A stretch of 64,000 nt of DNA from Abiotrophia defectiva ATCC 49176 (GTDB lineage: Bacteria; Bacillota; Bacilli; Lactobacillales; Aerococcaceae), in NCBI RefSeq assembly GCF_000160075.2, contig NZ_KI535340.1, positions 586,611 through 650,610 on the forward strand. The letters run 5' to 3'. Each line of letters starts with the position of its first letter. The stretch's first letter is position 1. The position numbers and the translations under genes were made by a program. Of this stretch, positions 8,765 through 21,898 are shown in pieces. The notes under the pieces were generated by a model, which searched no databases, had not been told where the DNA came from, and saw only the letters and a program-made list of their open reading frames with translations.

Positions 8765-10000
8765 TTATTTTAGGATTTGCGATTGATACTGGTTGCTGCC
8801 CGCCGGCTTGGTAATGACGGCCTCGGTCCCTTCTGATGACTCAATCCGCACTTGCAGGTCCAGACCTTCAGGGAAGGTATTCTGGGCGACATCTGTCACA
8901 TGCTGGGTCAGGGCGGTAATTTCGGTTAAATCATAAAACTGGGTTACGATATTAATCTTAAGCGAAGCTAGGCTGCCGTTGATATTGAGGGCTTCAGCCG
9001 TAATCCCATTTAGTTTAGGGAAGAAGTCGCTGACCTTGGTCCGGAATTCTTCAAAACCTGGGTACTGGTCGTTACTACCTTGGTTGATCCCTACAAATGG
9101 CAGGAGAGCCCGGCTTTCGTTATGCTCAGTCCAATCGGTTACCGCATTCCCCTCACGCGAAATCCCGTCTAGGACGAAGGTCCCACCTACCACGTTACTT
9201 GCAGGTGCTTGGCTGAAAATAGCCACAGAGATTGGCACGGAACGCAATTCAGGAGTTGCCCGCAAACGACCTACGATGGTGTTGGCGTATGCTTTACCCC
9301 GTTCACGCATTTCCCCAATCGAGATTTCTTGGCGGTGAACAACGTTATTGGAGTCGGTATATTGATATTCACTATTCATGGCCAAACCGATGACGATCCC
9401 TGATAGGGAGTAGCCATCATTAGTTTCCACCATGATGTCTTTTTCCATGATTTGGGCTAGGTAAATTGGCGTTGCAGCCGCATCCGTAATTACCTGATCA
9501 TTGGAACTTGATTCAGCACTAGACGATTCTTCCTGGCTTGACTCACTACTTTGCGCCGAAATGGTGCTTTCAGCCTTACGCTGTTGCTCGGCATCATCGG
9601 GCAAACGAGGATTGAGCCCTTCTGGGTTATCATCTGATTCACGGCCCGTCCAACGGGTCATGGTCTCCAGATTAATCAAGGTTCCTTCCTGCAAGAAATA
9701 TTGGTTGGTTGGAAAGACGCCTTTGGCGATCCGTAGGAGCCCTTCTTCAAAGGCACGGATATTACCGGCGGAACTAAGGTTGCTGTCAGAGCTGCTGGCC
9801 ACCCCTAATTGGTAGCGACCATTGCTGATAACTGCCCGGTAATTCTCACTAGACAGCTGGTTCTGAGTGGTCTGAACCACCACCTGGTTAGGTCCGACCA
9901 CTGGTTTTTTGGTATTTTCGGCTTCTAGGTTGTTAAGACACCCTGCCAGGGTCAGACTGACTGCCGCGAGGGTCAGTCCCTTCTGCCATTTATTTTTCAT
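8765..10000 (-). CDS. camS: CamS-family sex-pheromone-precursor lipoprotein
   Basis: A surface lipoprotein of the CamS family (411 aa). The signal peptide is followed by a lipobox LAGC with the lipidated Cys at 21. The region after it is variable, with a low-complexity Ser/Glu block at about residues 145-170. The rest is the conserved CamS domain. In enterococci and staphylococci the signal-peptide remnant of such lipoproteins is processed to a short hydrophobic peptide pheromone; here residues 13-20 would be AVSLTLAG. The role of the mature lipoprotein is poorly known. It lies between ligA and gatCAB, 14 bp after ligA, and is co-transcribed with them by inference. Confidence 0.92.
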   Translation of the reverse strand: MKNKWQKGLTLAAVSLTLAGCLNNLEAENTKKPVVGPNQVVVQTTQNQLSSENYRAVISNGRYQLGVASSSDSNLSSAGNIRAFEEGLLRIAKGVFPTNQYFLQEGTLINLETMTRWTGRESDDNPEGLNPRLPDDAEQQRKAESTISAQSSESSQEESSSAESSSNDQVITDAAATPIYLAQIMEKDIMVETNDGYSLSGIVIGLAMNSEYQYTDSNNVVHRQEISIGEMRERGKAYANTIVGRLRATPELRSVPISVAIFSQAPASNVVGGTFVLDGISREGNAVTDWTEHNESRALLPFVGINQGSNDQYPGFEEFRTKVSDFFPKLNGITAEALNINGSLASLKINIVTQFYDLTEITALTQHVTDVAQNTFPEGLDLQVRIESSEGTEAVITKPAGSNQYQSQILK

Positions 10001-10014
10001 ATTTTCACCACTTT

Positions 10015-12036
<2,022 letters not shown>

Positions 12037-12084
12037 TCATATCCAGGTCAGCTAGTGAGCCATGGGCCCACTACCCTACTCTAC

Positions 12085-12090
12085 ATTATA
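12085..12090 (-). promoter_or_regulatory. Likely -10 element of the ligA operon
   Basis: A perfect TATAAT on the minus strand in the ligA leader. No good -35 was found at 16-18 bp, so only the -10 is listed. Confidence 0.4.
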
Positions 12091-12185
12091 GCGCATTTGA
12101 GCGAATTTTTCTCGGAAAATGCGAACTTTTTACAAAAGTGCAATATGCCCTTGTGGCTTGGCCACCATCAAGGACGTCAGTCATA

Positions 12186-12215
12186 CAAAAAAAGCTGAGA
12201 CTTCAGTCTCAGCTT
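12186..12215 (-). terminator. Rho-independent terminator of pcrA
   Basis: A perfect 10-bp stem AAGCTGAGAC/GTCTCAGCTT with a TTCA loop. On the minus strand a run of T residues (12186-12193) follows. It lies just downstream of the pcrA stop at 12224. Confidence 0.9.
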
Positions 12216-12223
12216 GGCTTATT

Positions 12224-14605
12224 TTATTCATTTGCCTTAGTCAAAGGGGCATAGGCTGCCATCAAATCCTTAATGCCTTGCGAGGCAAAGGCCACGCTCA
12301 GTAGTTGGTCTTTGCCAGCCTTAGCCACCTTAACGATGGTGCCCTGGCCGAAGGTCTTGTGAAGGACCTTATCCCCGACTTGCCAAGTCTGGCCTGCTCC
12401 ACTTGCGGAAGTGCTAGCCCCAGCTACTGGCCCCTTATGACGAAGGGCCGCTTGATTCTTAAGGCGACGGTCACCCGCTTCTTGCTTACGAATGGTCCGA
12501 CTAGGCGCGACATTGGCGGTTGGCTGATGATGCAAGCCCGTCCAAGAAGAGCTATCAGACCAGGTCTGCTTCCAGCTGCTTTGGCCGTAGGCGCTTGATT
12601 GACGGCCAGAACCTAACCACTCGACTAAATCAGGTTGGATTTCATCTAAAAATCGACTAGGTGGATTGGTCACCGTCCGGCCATATTGTAGGCGTCGCTT
12701 ACTAGCAGTCAGATAGAGGGCGCGTTCAGCCCGGGTCATGCCCACATAGGCCAGACGTCGCTCTTCTTCTAGCTCGTCAGGATTCTCACTAGCCCGACGC
12801 AGTGGGAAGAGTCCCTCTTCCATGCCTACCATAAAGACATAAGGAAATTCCAAACCCTTGGCTGCATGTAGGGTCATAAGGGTCACCTGATCTAAGGCCT
12901 CTTCCTGATTGTCTGCATCGGTCATAAGGGAGACATCAGTTAAAAATTGGGTCAGTGGCGCCAAAGCCACTTCTTCCTGGCCCTGAGTCTGAGCCAAATA
13001 ATCAGGATCTTGTTCCAAGATCGCCTCCCGCTCCGTTTGGTCAAACTGGGTGACGACTGAGGCAAATTCTTCCAAGTTCTCCAAGCGGTTGGCCGCCTCG
13101 ACCGTCCCTTCTTCCTTAAGCGACTTAAGGTAACCCGTCTTATCCCAAACTTCTTCCGTTAAGTCCCGGAGTGGTAAGAAAGGCACTTGCTGGCGCAGGG
13201 TTTCAATCAAGTGAGCAAAGTCCAGCAGCTTTTTCTGAACACTGGCTGAGAAATTGGAGAAATGCAGGCGCCCAATGGCCTCAAACCAGGAGACCCCCAG
13301 GGAATCCGCGAATTCAGCCAACTTGGTCACCGTTGTTGCCCCAATCCCCCGCTTAGGCACATTAATGATTCGGTTAAGGCTGAGGTTGTCATGTGGGTTG
13401 TCCAAAAGCCGCAGATAAGCCAAAGTGTCCTGGATTTCCTTGCGAGCATAGAACTTAAGTCCCCCTACTACCTTGTAGGGCATATTGGACCGCAAGAGGG
13501 CTTCTTCTAGCCCCCGTGATTGGGCCTGAGTCCGATAGAGCACGGCTACTTGGCTATAGTTGGCGCCTTCTTGGTCCCGCAAATGCCGGATAGTCCGCGT
13601 CACAAAATCTGCTTCTTCCAAGTCACTGTCAGCAGAGTAGATTTGAATCTTTTCCCCTACTTGGCCGTCACTCCAGAGTTGCTTATCCTTACGCTGGAGG
13701 TTATTTTCAATCACACTGTTAGCGGCCTTAAGAATAGTTTGAGTTGAACGGTAATTCTGTTCTAGCAAGATCACCTTAGCTTGAGGGTAGTCCTGCTCGA
13801 AGTTAAGGATATTAGCCATATTGGCTCCTCGCCAACCATAGATAGATTGGTCGGCATCCCCCACCACGCAAATATTCTTAAGCAACCCCGCCAGGAGTTG
13901 AACCAGGCGATATTGACTGTGGTTGGTATCTTGGTACTCATCTACATGGATATATTGGAATTTCTGCTGATAGAACTGGCGGATGGTCGGATTCTGTTCG
14001 AGTAGTCGCACAGTCAGCAAAATCAGGTCGTTAAAGTCCAGGGCATTGGCGGCCTTGAGTCGCTTCTGATAATTACGGTAGATATTGGCATGAATTTCAT
14101 GAATATAGCCACTATCAGAAGCTAAGAAATCATCCGGCAAATAGCCTTGGTTCTTAGCCGCATCAATGACCCAGAGCAAGTCCTTATAGTTATACTGGTC
14201 ACTGTCCAAGTTCAAGTCCCGCAAGACCTGCTTCATCAGGGTCTGCTGCTCGCCCTGGTCAATAATGGTAAAGTTCTTGGCATAGCCCAGCGTCTCGATT
14301 TCCCGACGCAGAATGCGGGCACACATGGCGTGGAAGGTAGCCACCCAAATAGAAGAAGCCTCTTCCCCCACTAGACGTTGGACCCTTTCTCTCATCTCGG
14401 CTGCTGCTTTATTGGTGAAGGTAATGGCCAGGATATTCCAAGGATTGACTTGGCGCTCCTGAATCAGGTAGGCGATACGATGAGTTAAAACCCGCGTCTT
14501 ACCACTTCCTGCTCCGGCTGCAATCAGGACAGGCCCTTCCGTGGTCAGAACCGCCTCTCTTTGTTTTGAATTTAAGCCTTTAATCAACGTATCTAGCGCC
14601 GTCAC
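12224..14605 (-). CDS. pcrA: ATP-dependent DNA helicase PcrA (UvrD/Rep family)
   Basis: A 3'-5' superfamily 1 helicase acting in repair, plasmid replication and removal of proteins from DNA. Walker A is AAGAGSGKT near the N-terminus, DEYQDTN is motif II, and QNYRST and VTLMTLHAAKGLEF are the later motifs. The C-terminal tail contains the Tudor-like VGDKVLHKTFGQGTI element. The best start is the GTG at 14603-14605, with GGAGG 8 nt upstream. The in-frame ATG at 14620 overlaps that Shine-Dalgarno sequence and is unlikely. That gives 793 aa, slightly longer than the usual 730-750 because of a low-complexity linker near residues 665-730. Confidence 0.96.
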   Translation of the reverse strand: MTALDTLIKGLNSKQREAVLTTEGPVLIAAGAGSGKTRVLTHRIAYLIQERQVNPWNILAITFTNKAAAEMRERVQRLVGEEASSIWVATFHAMCARILRREIETLGYAKNFTIIDQGEQQTLMKQVLRDLNLDSDQYNYKDLLWVIDAAKNQGYLPDDFLASDSGYIHEIHANIYRNYQKRLKAANALDFNDLILLTVRLLEQNPTIRQFYQQKFQYIHVDEYQDTNHSQYRLVQLLAGLLKNICVVGDADQSIYGWRGANMANILNFEQDYPQAKVILLEQNYRSTQTILKAANSVIENNLQRKDKQLWSDGQVGEKIQIYSADSDLEEADFVTRTIRHLRDQEGANYSQVAVLYRTQAQSRGLEEALLRSNMPYKVVGGLKFYARKEIQDTLAYLRLLDNPHDNLSLNRIINVPKRGIGATTVTKLAEFADSLGVSWFEAIGRLHFSNFSASVQKKLLDFAHLIETLRQQVPFLPLRDLTEEVWDKTGYLKSLKEEGTVEAANRLENLEEFASVVTQFDQTEREAILEQDPDYLAQTQGQEEVALAPLTQFLTDVSLMTDADNQEEALDQVTLMTLHAAKGLEFPYVFMVGMEEGLFPLRRASENPDELEEERRLAYVGMTRAERALYLTASKRRLQYGRTVTNPPSRFLDEIQPDLVEWLGSGRQSSAYGQSSWKQTWSDSSSWTGLHHQPTANVAPSRTIRKQEAGDRRLKNQAALRHKGPVAGASTSASGAGQTWQVGDKVLHKTFGQGTIVKVAKAGKDQLLSVAFASQGIKDLMAAYAPLTKANE

Positions 14606-14639
14606 ATGCCCAACCTCCATCTTCTAAATCTCAACTCCC

Positions 14640-14648
14640 ATTATAACA
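14640..14648 (-). promoter_or_regulatory. Extended -10 promoter of pcrA
   Basis: TGTTATAAT on the minus strand, an extended -10 with consensus hexamer, about 35 bp before the pcrA start. Confidence 0.6.
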
Positions 14649-14751
14649 AATCCTGAGACTAAACTCACCTTTCAAGTCAAAAACTATAGCTGGTTATATG
14701 AAATTAAGATAGCCAAAATAGCCCTAAACCCGCGCCAGACATACCAAACTG

Positions 14752-14760
14752 TGTTATACT
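14752..14760 (+). promoter_or_regulatory. Extended -10 promoter of cysK-cysE
   Basis: TGTTATACT at 14752-14760, an extended -10 about 50 bp before the cysK start. No convincing -35 was seen, as is common with extended -10 elements. Confidence 0.55.
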
Positions 14761-14811
14761 TATCAACAATAAGTCGGCTGATGACAGCCAAATATGAAGG
14801 AGTTGAACTAT

Positions 14812-15720
14812 ATGTCCCAAACATCATTAGAATTTATCGGCAATACCCCTGTCTATCAATTAGACAACAGTAATATCTATGTCAAACTCGAGAAGTACAA
14901 CTTGGGTGGTAGCGTCAAAGATCGTGCCGTTCTGGGTATGATTCAAGCAGCTCAAGCAGCAGGTGCAGTAACGCCTGAAACCATCTTTGTTGAGCCAAGT
15001 TCTGGCAACACTGGGATTGCAGTCGCCCTTCTGGCCTCTGTCTTGGGTCTCAAGGCAGTTGTCATCATGCCTGAAAGCTTTAGCGTGGAGCGTCGCCAAC
15101 TTATCAAGGCCTACGGAGCTCAATTAGTCTTGACTCCAAAAGAAGGCGGCATGAAGGCAGCCATCGCTAAGGCAGAAGAAATCAAGAGCCGCTATCCAAA
15201 CGCTATTATTTTGAGCCAATTCGATAACCCAGCTAATCCAGCTTACCACCACCAAACTACAGGTAAGGAAATCCTAGAACAAGTGCCAGACCTAGATATT
15301 TTTGTCGCAGGGATCGGGACTGGCGGTACCTTCACAGGGGTCGTGGAATACTTGAATGAACACAAACCTGGCGTCTTAGCAGTGGCCTTAGAACCAGAAG
15401 ATTCACCTGTTATCAGCCAAGGCCGGGCCGGCGCCCATAAGATTCAAGGGATTGGGACCGGCTTCCTGCCAGGTAACTTCAAACCTGAATTAGCCAACCA
15501 AGTCCTAACTATCAGCAATGACGAAGCCTTCGCTGAAGCCAAAGACTTTATCCGGACGACTGGTATTGGGGTCGGTATTTCGTCTGGTGCAGCCTTGGCC
15601 GGGGCTAAGAAATTAGCTGCCCAATATCCTGACAAAAAAATTGTGACCATCTTACCTGATGGCGTAGAGAAATATCTCTCCGTCTTGGACTTTGAAGGTG
15701 GGAACTACGTCCAAGTTTAA
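14812..15720 (+). CDS. cysK: Cysteine synthase A (O-acetylserine sulfhydrylase)
   Basis: PLP enzyme making cysteine from O-acetylserine and sulfide. The PLP lysine is K36 in GGSVKDRA. The phosphate/substrate loop is SSGNTG (63-68), and the PLP-phosphate glycine loop is GIGTGGTFTG. I chose the ATG at 14812 because GGAG lies 9 nt upstream; the in-frame ATG at 14794 is itself part of the Shine-Dalgarno region. This gives 302 aa, normal for the family. The stop codon overlaps the ATG of the serine acetyltransferase (TAATG), so the two consecutive steps of cysteine synthesis are coupled in one operon. Confidence 0.95.
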   Translation: MSQTSLEFIGNTPVYQLDNSNIYVKLEKYNLGGSVKDRAVLGMIQAAQAAGAVTPETIFVEPSSGNTGIAVALLASVLGLKAVVIMPESFSVERRQLIKAYGAQLVLTPKEGGMKAAIAKAEEIKSRYPNAIILSQFDNPANPAYHHQTTGKEILEQVPDLDIFVAGIGTGGTFTGVVEYLNEHKPGVLAVALEPEDSPVISQGRAGAHKIQGIGTGFLPGNFKPELANQVLTISNDEAFAEAKDFIRTTGIGVGISSGAALAGAKKLAAQYPDKKIVTILPDGVEKYLSVLDFEGGNYVQV

Positions 15721-16307
15721 TGTCTTTCTGGCAACGACTTTCCTATAATATTCAACGCGTCATGGCCCTTGACCCAGCTGCCAAGTCGCCTTGGATGGTC
15801 TTCTGGACCTATCCACATATTAAGGCTCTTAACTATCACTACATTGCCCATGCGCTCTATGTCAAGGGCCATCCACTCCTAGCTAGACTTCTAGCCAAAC
15901 GCGCCCGTCGCGTGACCGGTATTGAAATTCATCCCGGTGCCAAAATTGGTCCTGGCCTCTTTATGGACCATGGCATGGGCATCGTCATTGGCGAGACGGC
16001 CATAGTTGGCAAGGATGTCACCCTCTATCAGGGTGTGACCCTCGGTGGGACCAAGTTAGACCCCGTCAAACGCCACCCCACGGTTGAAGACCATGTCCTG
16101 ATAGGAGCGGGCACCAAGATTCTGGGCAATGTCACAATCGGCCAAGGAGCCAAAATCGGCTGTAATGTCGTCATCAAGCAAGATGTGCCTGCAGGTTCTA
16201 TTGTATACGAAGCACCCGCCTGGATTAAGTACCCGGGGCAGGACCAAATTGAGCCTTTCTACAAGACTTCTACTAGCTCTGTTTCAGAGCCAAAGGCTAA
16301 AGGCTGA
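15720..16307 (+). CDS. cysE: Serine O-acetyltransferase
   Basis: Makes O-acetylserine from serine and acetyl-CoA, the substrate of the adjacent CysK. It is a short form (195 aa) with a helical N-terminus (about 1-60) and a C-terminal left-handed beta-helix of hexapeptide repeats (about 65-165), including HPGAKIG, DHGMGIVIGETA and the GVTLGGT loop. The start ATG overlaps the cysK stop by one base. The stop codon is embedded in the stem of the terminator. Short EpsC-like acetyltransferases of this type are normal in Firmicutes. Confidence 0.95.
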   Translation: MSFWQRLSYNIQRVMALDPAAKSPWMVFWTYPHIKALNYHYIAHALYVKGHPLLARLLAKRARRVTGIEIHPGAKIGPGLFMDHGMGIVIGETAIVGKDVTLYQGVTLGGTKLDPVKRHPTVEDHVLIGAGTKILGNVTIGQGAKIGCNVVIKQDVPAGSIVYEAPAWIKYPGQDQIEPFYKTSTSSVSEPKAKG

Positions 16308-16331
16308 GACAAGTGTCTCAGCCTCTTTTTT
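16302..16331 (+). terminator. Terminator of cysK-cysE
   Basis: A 9-bp stem GGCTGAGAC/GTCTCAGCC with an AAGT loop, then TCTTTTTT. The cysE stop codon lies inside the left arm. The tandem duplication begins directly after it at about 16331. Confidence 0.9.
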
Positions 16332-16364
16332 GGATTGGCAATCAAAGACAAGAAACTTGTCTTA

Positions 16365-16373
16365 TGCTATAAT
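16365..16373 (+). promoter_or_regulatory. Extended -10 promoter of duplication copy 1
   Basis: TGCTATAAT at 16365-16373. The longer string CTTATGCTATAAT is identical in copy 2 (17970-17982) and, on the other strand, at the lacZ promoter (21804-21816). Confidence 0.65.
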
Positions 16374-16402
16374 AAGGCAAAGACTATCTTAGGAGGTTTT
16401 CA

Positions 16403-16999
16403 ATGAAACAGAATAATAATCATGCGATGTTCACAGCCTTACCATTCGGGATTTTCTTCATCCTCATGGGTCTTTGGGCTGTTCTCAATATCCCGAGTGC
16501 AATCAATAAACAGGATCAGGTCGGCATTATCATATCTAGTATCTTTGGCCTACTCTTTATCCCTATGGGCATCAGCTTCATTTTCCTGGCTTTCAAAAGC
16601 AGACGGGAAACCAAGGCACGCTACGAAGCGACCTACCAACGCTACCCTGAATTGCGTGACAACCTCTCCTTGCTGACGGAGCAAGCTAGCTTTGTGGACC
16701 CACTCAACCAATTCTATGTCTACCGCGATACCCTCTTCTATATCAATAACGGCTTCATTGACTACCAAATCGAAGAGTTAAGCCTAATCGGTGTAAAGAT
16801 TGAACGCATGAAAGACGGCCCACATGTCTCATCCAACCACCTCTTCTTCCTCTACATGAGAGAAGGTGAGCAGGAAATGCATTCTTTAGATATGGGGACT
16901 GTCAGTCAGCAAAAATACGACAATCTCATTGAACTCTTCCGCTATCTGATGCAAGTCAAACCAAGTCTTCGTTTTGAAGATGCCATCTCAGACAAGTAA
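16403..16999 (+). CDS. Unknown two-TM membrane protein, copy 1
   Basis: I do not recognise the family. The protein (198 aa) has two N-terminal membrane segments, about residues 10-32 and 41-64, followed by a soluble domain facing the cytoplasm if the loop is external. The soluble part contains a YRDTLFYI strand region and ends in a charged helix. The ribosome site AGGAGG fits the ATG. It is followed after 16 bp by a secreted-protein gene, so the two probably work together. A close homologue (200 aa) lies at 18012-18614 in the second copy of the duplication. Both copies are intact, which argues that the protein is functional. No role is proposed. Confidence 0.75.
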   Translation: MKQNNNHAMFTALPFGIFFILMGLWAVLNIPSAINKQDQVGIIISSIFGLLFIPMGISFIFLAFKSRRETKARYEATYQRYPELRDNLSLLTEQASFVDPLNQFYVYRDTLFYINNGFIDYQIEELSLIGVKIERMKDGPHVSSNHLFFLYMREGEQEMHSLDMGTVSQQKYDNLIELFRYLMQVKPSLRFEDAISDK

Positions 17000-17015
17000 G
17001 TCAAGGAGGTAGTAT

Positions 17016-17618
17016 ATGTCTCTATTCAAGAAACTTAGCCTATTAGCAGCCGGTCTGGTCTTAACGACTAGCCCCGTACTGGCCCAATCGTCATCTGAGT
17101 CTAGCCAGTCTGGCTCAAGTCAAACTTCTTACGAAAGCCTAGAAGCTGCTAGCAACGAGTTGACTCCTAAACTGAAGGAAGCCTTAGACCTCAAGGATGC
17201 TAAGAAGACTCTTGACAATCTCGCTCAACTCTTCAAATGGGAAGTAACAGATAGCAAAGAATCTCAACTAGCTAATAGCGACTTCAAGTACACCATCCAC
17301 CGCTTCGGTCCTGAAGCAGTGCTCCTATCAACTCCCGATAACAAGGTGCTAGCCTTCGCTATGGCCAAGCTAGATGCCGACACCATCCGCCAACGCATGG
17401 CAGGTCTCGGAGTCAAACCTGAAGCCCAAATGGAGCGACTGCTTAATCGGGAACCTTCACCTGTCGATAAGGTCTTTGTCGAGACTAAGGATTTTGGCCT
17501 TATCCTAAGTGGCCACCACCTCGGTCAGGATGAGAAAAAGCCTGATAAACCACAGTATGACCTTTTCGTTATTTACAACCACGATTTCTACAAGGCGATG
17601 GTCAAAGACTTTGAATAA
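17016..17618 (+). CDS. Unknown secreted protein (200 aa)
   Basis: I do not recognise this protein. An N-terminal signal peptide is clear (basic start MSLFKKL, hydrophobic core, likely cleavage after SPVLA at about residue 23). There is no lipobox Cys. A Ser/Gln-rich linker (about 24-45) precedes a soluble domain (about 48-200) that ends in a short charged tail. AAGGAGG lies at the correct distance. It follows the membrane-protein gene by 16 bp and is probably co-transcribed. The duplicated copy of this gene was removed, apart from its start, at 18631-18666, so this is the only intact copy. Confidence 0.75.
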   Translation: MSLFKKLSLLAAGLVLTTSPVLAQSSSESSQSGSSQTSYESLEAASNELTPKLKEALDLKDAKKTLDNLAQLFKWEVTDSKESQLANSDFKYTIHRFGPEAVLLSTPDNKVLAFAMAKLDADTIRQRMAGLGVKPEAQMERLLNREPSPVDKVFVETKDFGLILSGHHLGQDEKKPDKPQYDLFVIYNHDFYKAMVKDFE

Positions 17619-17657
17619 ACTTAAAAGCTAAGTAAAGAACTTAGCCTTATTTTTATA

Positions 17658-17690
17658 AAATCCAGGGACAAGCGCCCTGGATTTCTTGTT
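17658..17690. terminator. Bidirectional terminator, copy 1
   Basis: Stem AAATCCAGGG/CCCTGGATTT (17658-17667 and 17675-17684), with T-rich sequence on the plus-strand 3' side and T-rich sequence on the other strand too. It serves the secreted-protein gene here. In the intact arrangement the same element also ends lacZ (see 18666-18698). Confidence 0.8.
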
Positions 17691-17696
17691 TGAGAC

Positions 17697-17938
17697 TTAG
17701 TTGTCCAAGGGCCGCCAGGCCATGGTCCAGCGACAGGACAAGCTAGGTCCTGTGATGCGATAGGCATCTGGCAAGGCAGGTCCACAGGAGTTGGTTCCTA
17801 GACCACTTTGGGCTAAATCCAGGTTGAGATAATAGCCTGATGGCTCCGGCAATTGATCGTGGTGGCTAGTCTGGCTCAAGGTCTGCGCACTATAAGGCGA
17901 TAGACTGAAGTTAAGTCCCGAACTCTCTGGGGTCTGGT
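17697..17938 (-). pseudogene. 3' fragment of lacZ left by the tandem duplication
   Basis: About 80 C-terminal codons of LacZ, with the same stop codon context as the intact gene at 18705. Only four base differences were counted against the matching part of lacZ in 242 bp. The fragment ends abruptly at 17938 where copy 2 begins, and there is no start codon context or promoter for it. It is a truncated duplicate and not a gene. A 60-codon open frame inside it is only the tail of this fragment. Confidence 0.93.
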
Positions 17939-17973
17939 TGGATTGGCAATCAAAGACAAGAAACCTAACCTTA

Positions 17974-17982
17974 TGCTATAAT
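17974..17982 (+). promoter_or_regulatory. Extended -10 promoter of duplication copy 2
   Basis: TGCTATAAT, same as in copy 1. It drives the second membrane-protein copy. Confidence 0.65.
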
Positions 17983-18011
17983 AAATCAAAGACTATCTTA
18001 GGAGGTTTTCA

Positions 18012-18614
18012 ATGAAACAAAATAATAACCACGAAATGTTCACATCTTTGCCATACGGGATTCTCTGCACCCTCATAGGCCTTTGGGCTGTTCTCAATAT
18101 TCCTAGTGCAATCAATCGTCAGGACATGGCTTTGGCTTACCTTATCTTGTATAGTATTGCTGGCCTGTTCCTTATCCCTATGGGCATCAGCCTCATTTTC
18201 ATGGCTTTCAAAATCAGACGGGAAACCAAGGCACGCTACGAAGCGACCTACCAACGCTACCCTGAATTGCGGGACAACCTCTCCCTGCTAACGGACCAAG
18301 CTAGTTTTGTGGATCCACTCAACCAATTCTATGTCTACCGCGATACCCTCTTCTATATCGAAAACGGCTTCATTGACTACCAAATCGAAGATTTAAGCTT
18401 AATCGGTGTGAAAATTGAACGTATGAAAGATGCTCCACGTGTCTCATCCAATCACCTCTTCTTCCTCTACATGAGAGAAGGCGATCAAGAAATGAATTCT
18501 TTAGATATCGGGACTGTCAGTCAGCAAAAATACGACAATCTCATTGAACTCTTCCGCTATCTGCTGCAAGTCAAACCAAGTCTTCGTTTTGAAGATGCCA
18601 TCTCAGATAAGTAA
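18012..18614 (+). CDS. Unknown two-TM membrane protein, copy 2
   Basis: A homologue of the product of 16403-16999 from the duplicated unit (200 aa). The soluble region is almost unchanged, with most differences in the membrane part (for example residues 31-50, two residues longer). Promoter and AGGAGG are both retained. The downstream secreted-protein partner has been deleted in this copy, so if the pair acts together this protein would have to use the partner made from copy 1. The changes are scattered and in frame, suggesting the copy is kept under selection. Function unknown. Confidence 0.72.
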   Translation: MKQNNNHEMFTSLPYGILCTLIGLWAVLNIPSAINRQDMALAYLILYSIAGLFLIPMGISLIFMAFKIRRETKARYEATYQRYPELRDNLSLLTDQASFVDPLNQFYVYRDTLFYIENGFIDYQIEDLSLIGVKIERMKDAPRVSSNHLFFLYMREGDQEMNSLDIGTVSQQKYDNLIELFRYLLQVKPSLRFEDAISDK

Positions 18615-18630
18615 ATCAAGGAGGAAGTAT

Positions 18631-18666
18631 ATGTCTCTATTCAAGAAACTTAGCCTTTTTTTATAA
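18631..18666 (+). pseudogene. Remnant start of the deleted secreted-protein gene
   Basis: The ribosome site AAGGAGG and the first nine codons (MSLFKKLSL) match the gene at 17016. After AACTTAGCCT the sequence jumps to what follows the second AACTTAGCCT downstream of that gene, giving FL and a stop. It is therefore the scar of a 606-bp deletion between 10-bp direct repeats (17032-17041 and 17638-17647 in copy 1). An 11-residue peptide could still be translated but there is no reason to think it works. Confidence 0.9.
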
Positions 18667-18698
18667 AATCCAGGGCTAATAGCCCTGGATTTCTTGTT
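18666..18698. terminator. Bidirectional terminator, copy 2 (ends lacZ)
   Basis: Stem AAATCCAGGG/CCCTGGATTT (18666-18675 and 18683-18692). On the minus strand it follows the lacZ stop at 18705 and is followed by T-rich sequence. Confidence 0.8.
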
Positions 18699-18704
18699 TG
18701 ATGC

Positions 18705-21755
<3,051 letters not shown>

Positions 21756-21781
21756 TCAGCGCATGACCAGATTGAGAATCC

Positions 21782-21796
21782 TGGATACGCTTCCTT
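21782..21796 (-). promoter_or_regulatory. Candidate cre (CcpA) site at lacZ
   Basis: AAGGAAGCGTATCCA on the minus strand fits the cre consensus WTGNAANCGNWNNCW at all but the second position. It begins about at the expected transcription start, a repression position. Confidence 0.45.
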
Positions 21797-21803
21797 AATT
21801 TCT

Positions 21804-21812
21804 ATTATAGCA
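21804..21812 (-). promoter_or_regulatory. Extended -10 promoter of lacZ
   Basis: TGCTATAAT on the minus strand, about 60 bp upstream of the ATG. Confidence 0.65.
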
Positions 21813-21864
21813 TAAGTCCCTTTGTCAGGAACCCATGCTCCCCAAACTTGTGATCAATTCTCCA

Positions 21865-21889
21865 CAAAAAACTGCCCCTAAGGGGCAGT
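21865..21889 (-). terminator. Terminator of the GH85 gene
   Basis: Stem ACTGCCCC/GGGGCAGT (21871-21889) followed on the minus strand by a T run. It lies just after the stop codon at 21899. Confidence 0.88.
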
Positions 21890-21898
21890 TTTGCCTTC

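Noticed and set aside
14606..14620. ATG start for pcrA at 14620
   Set aside because: The ATG overlaps the GGAGG that serves the GTG at 14605.
17697..17879. A 60-codon open frame that could be annotated as a small gene
   Set aside because: It is the C-terminal end of the duplicated lacZ fragment, with an internal Met acting as an apparent start; no promoter or ribosome site.
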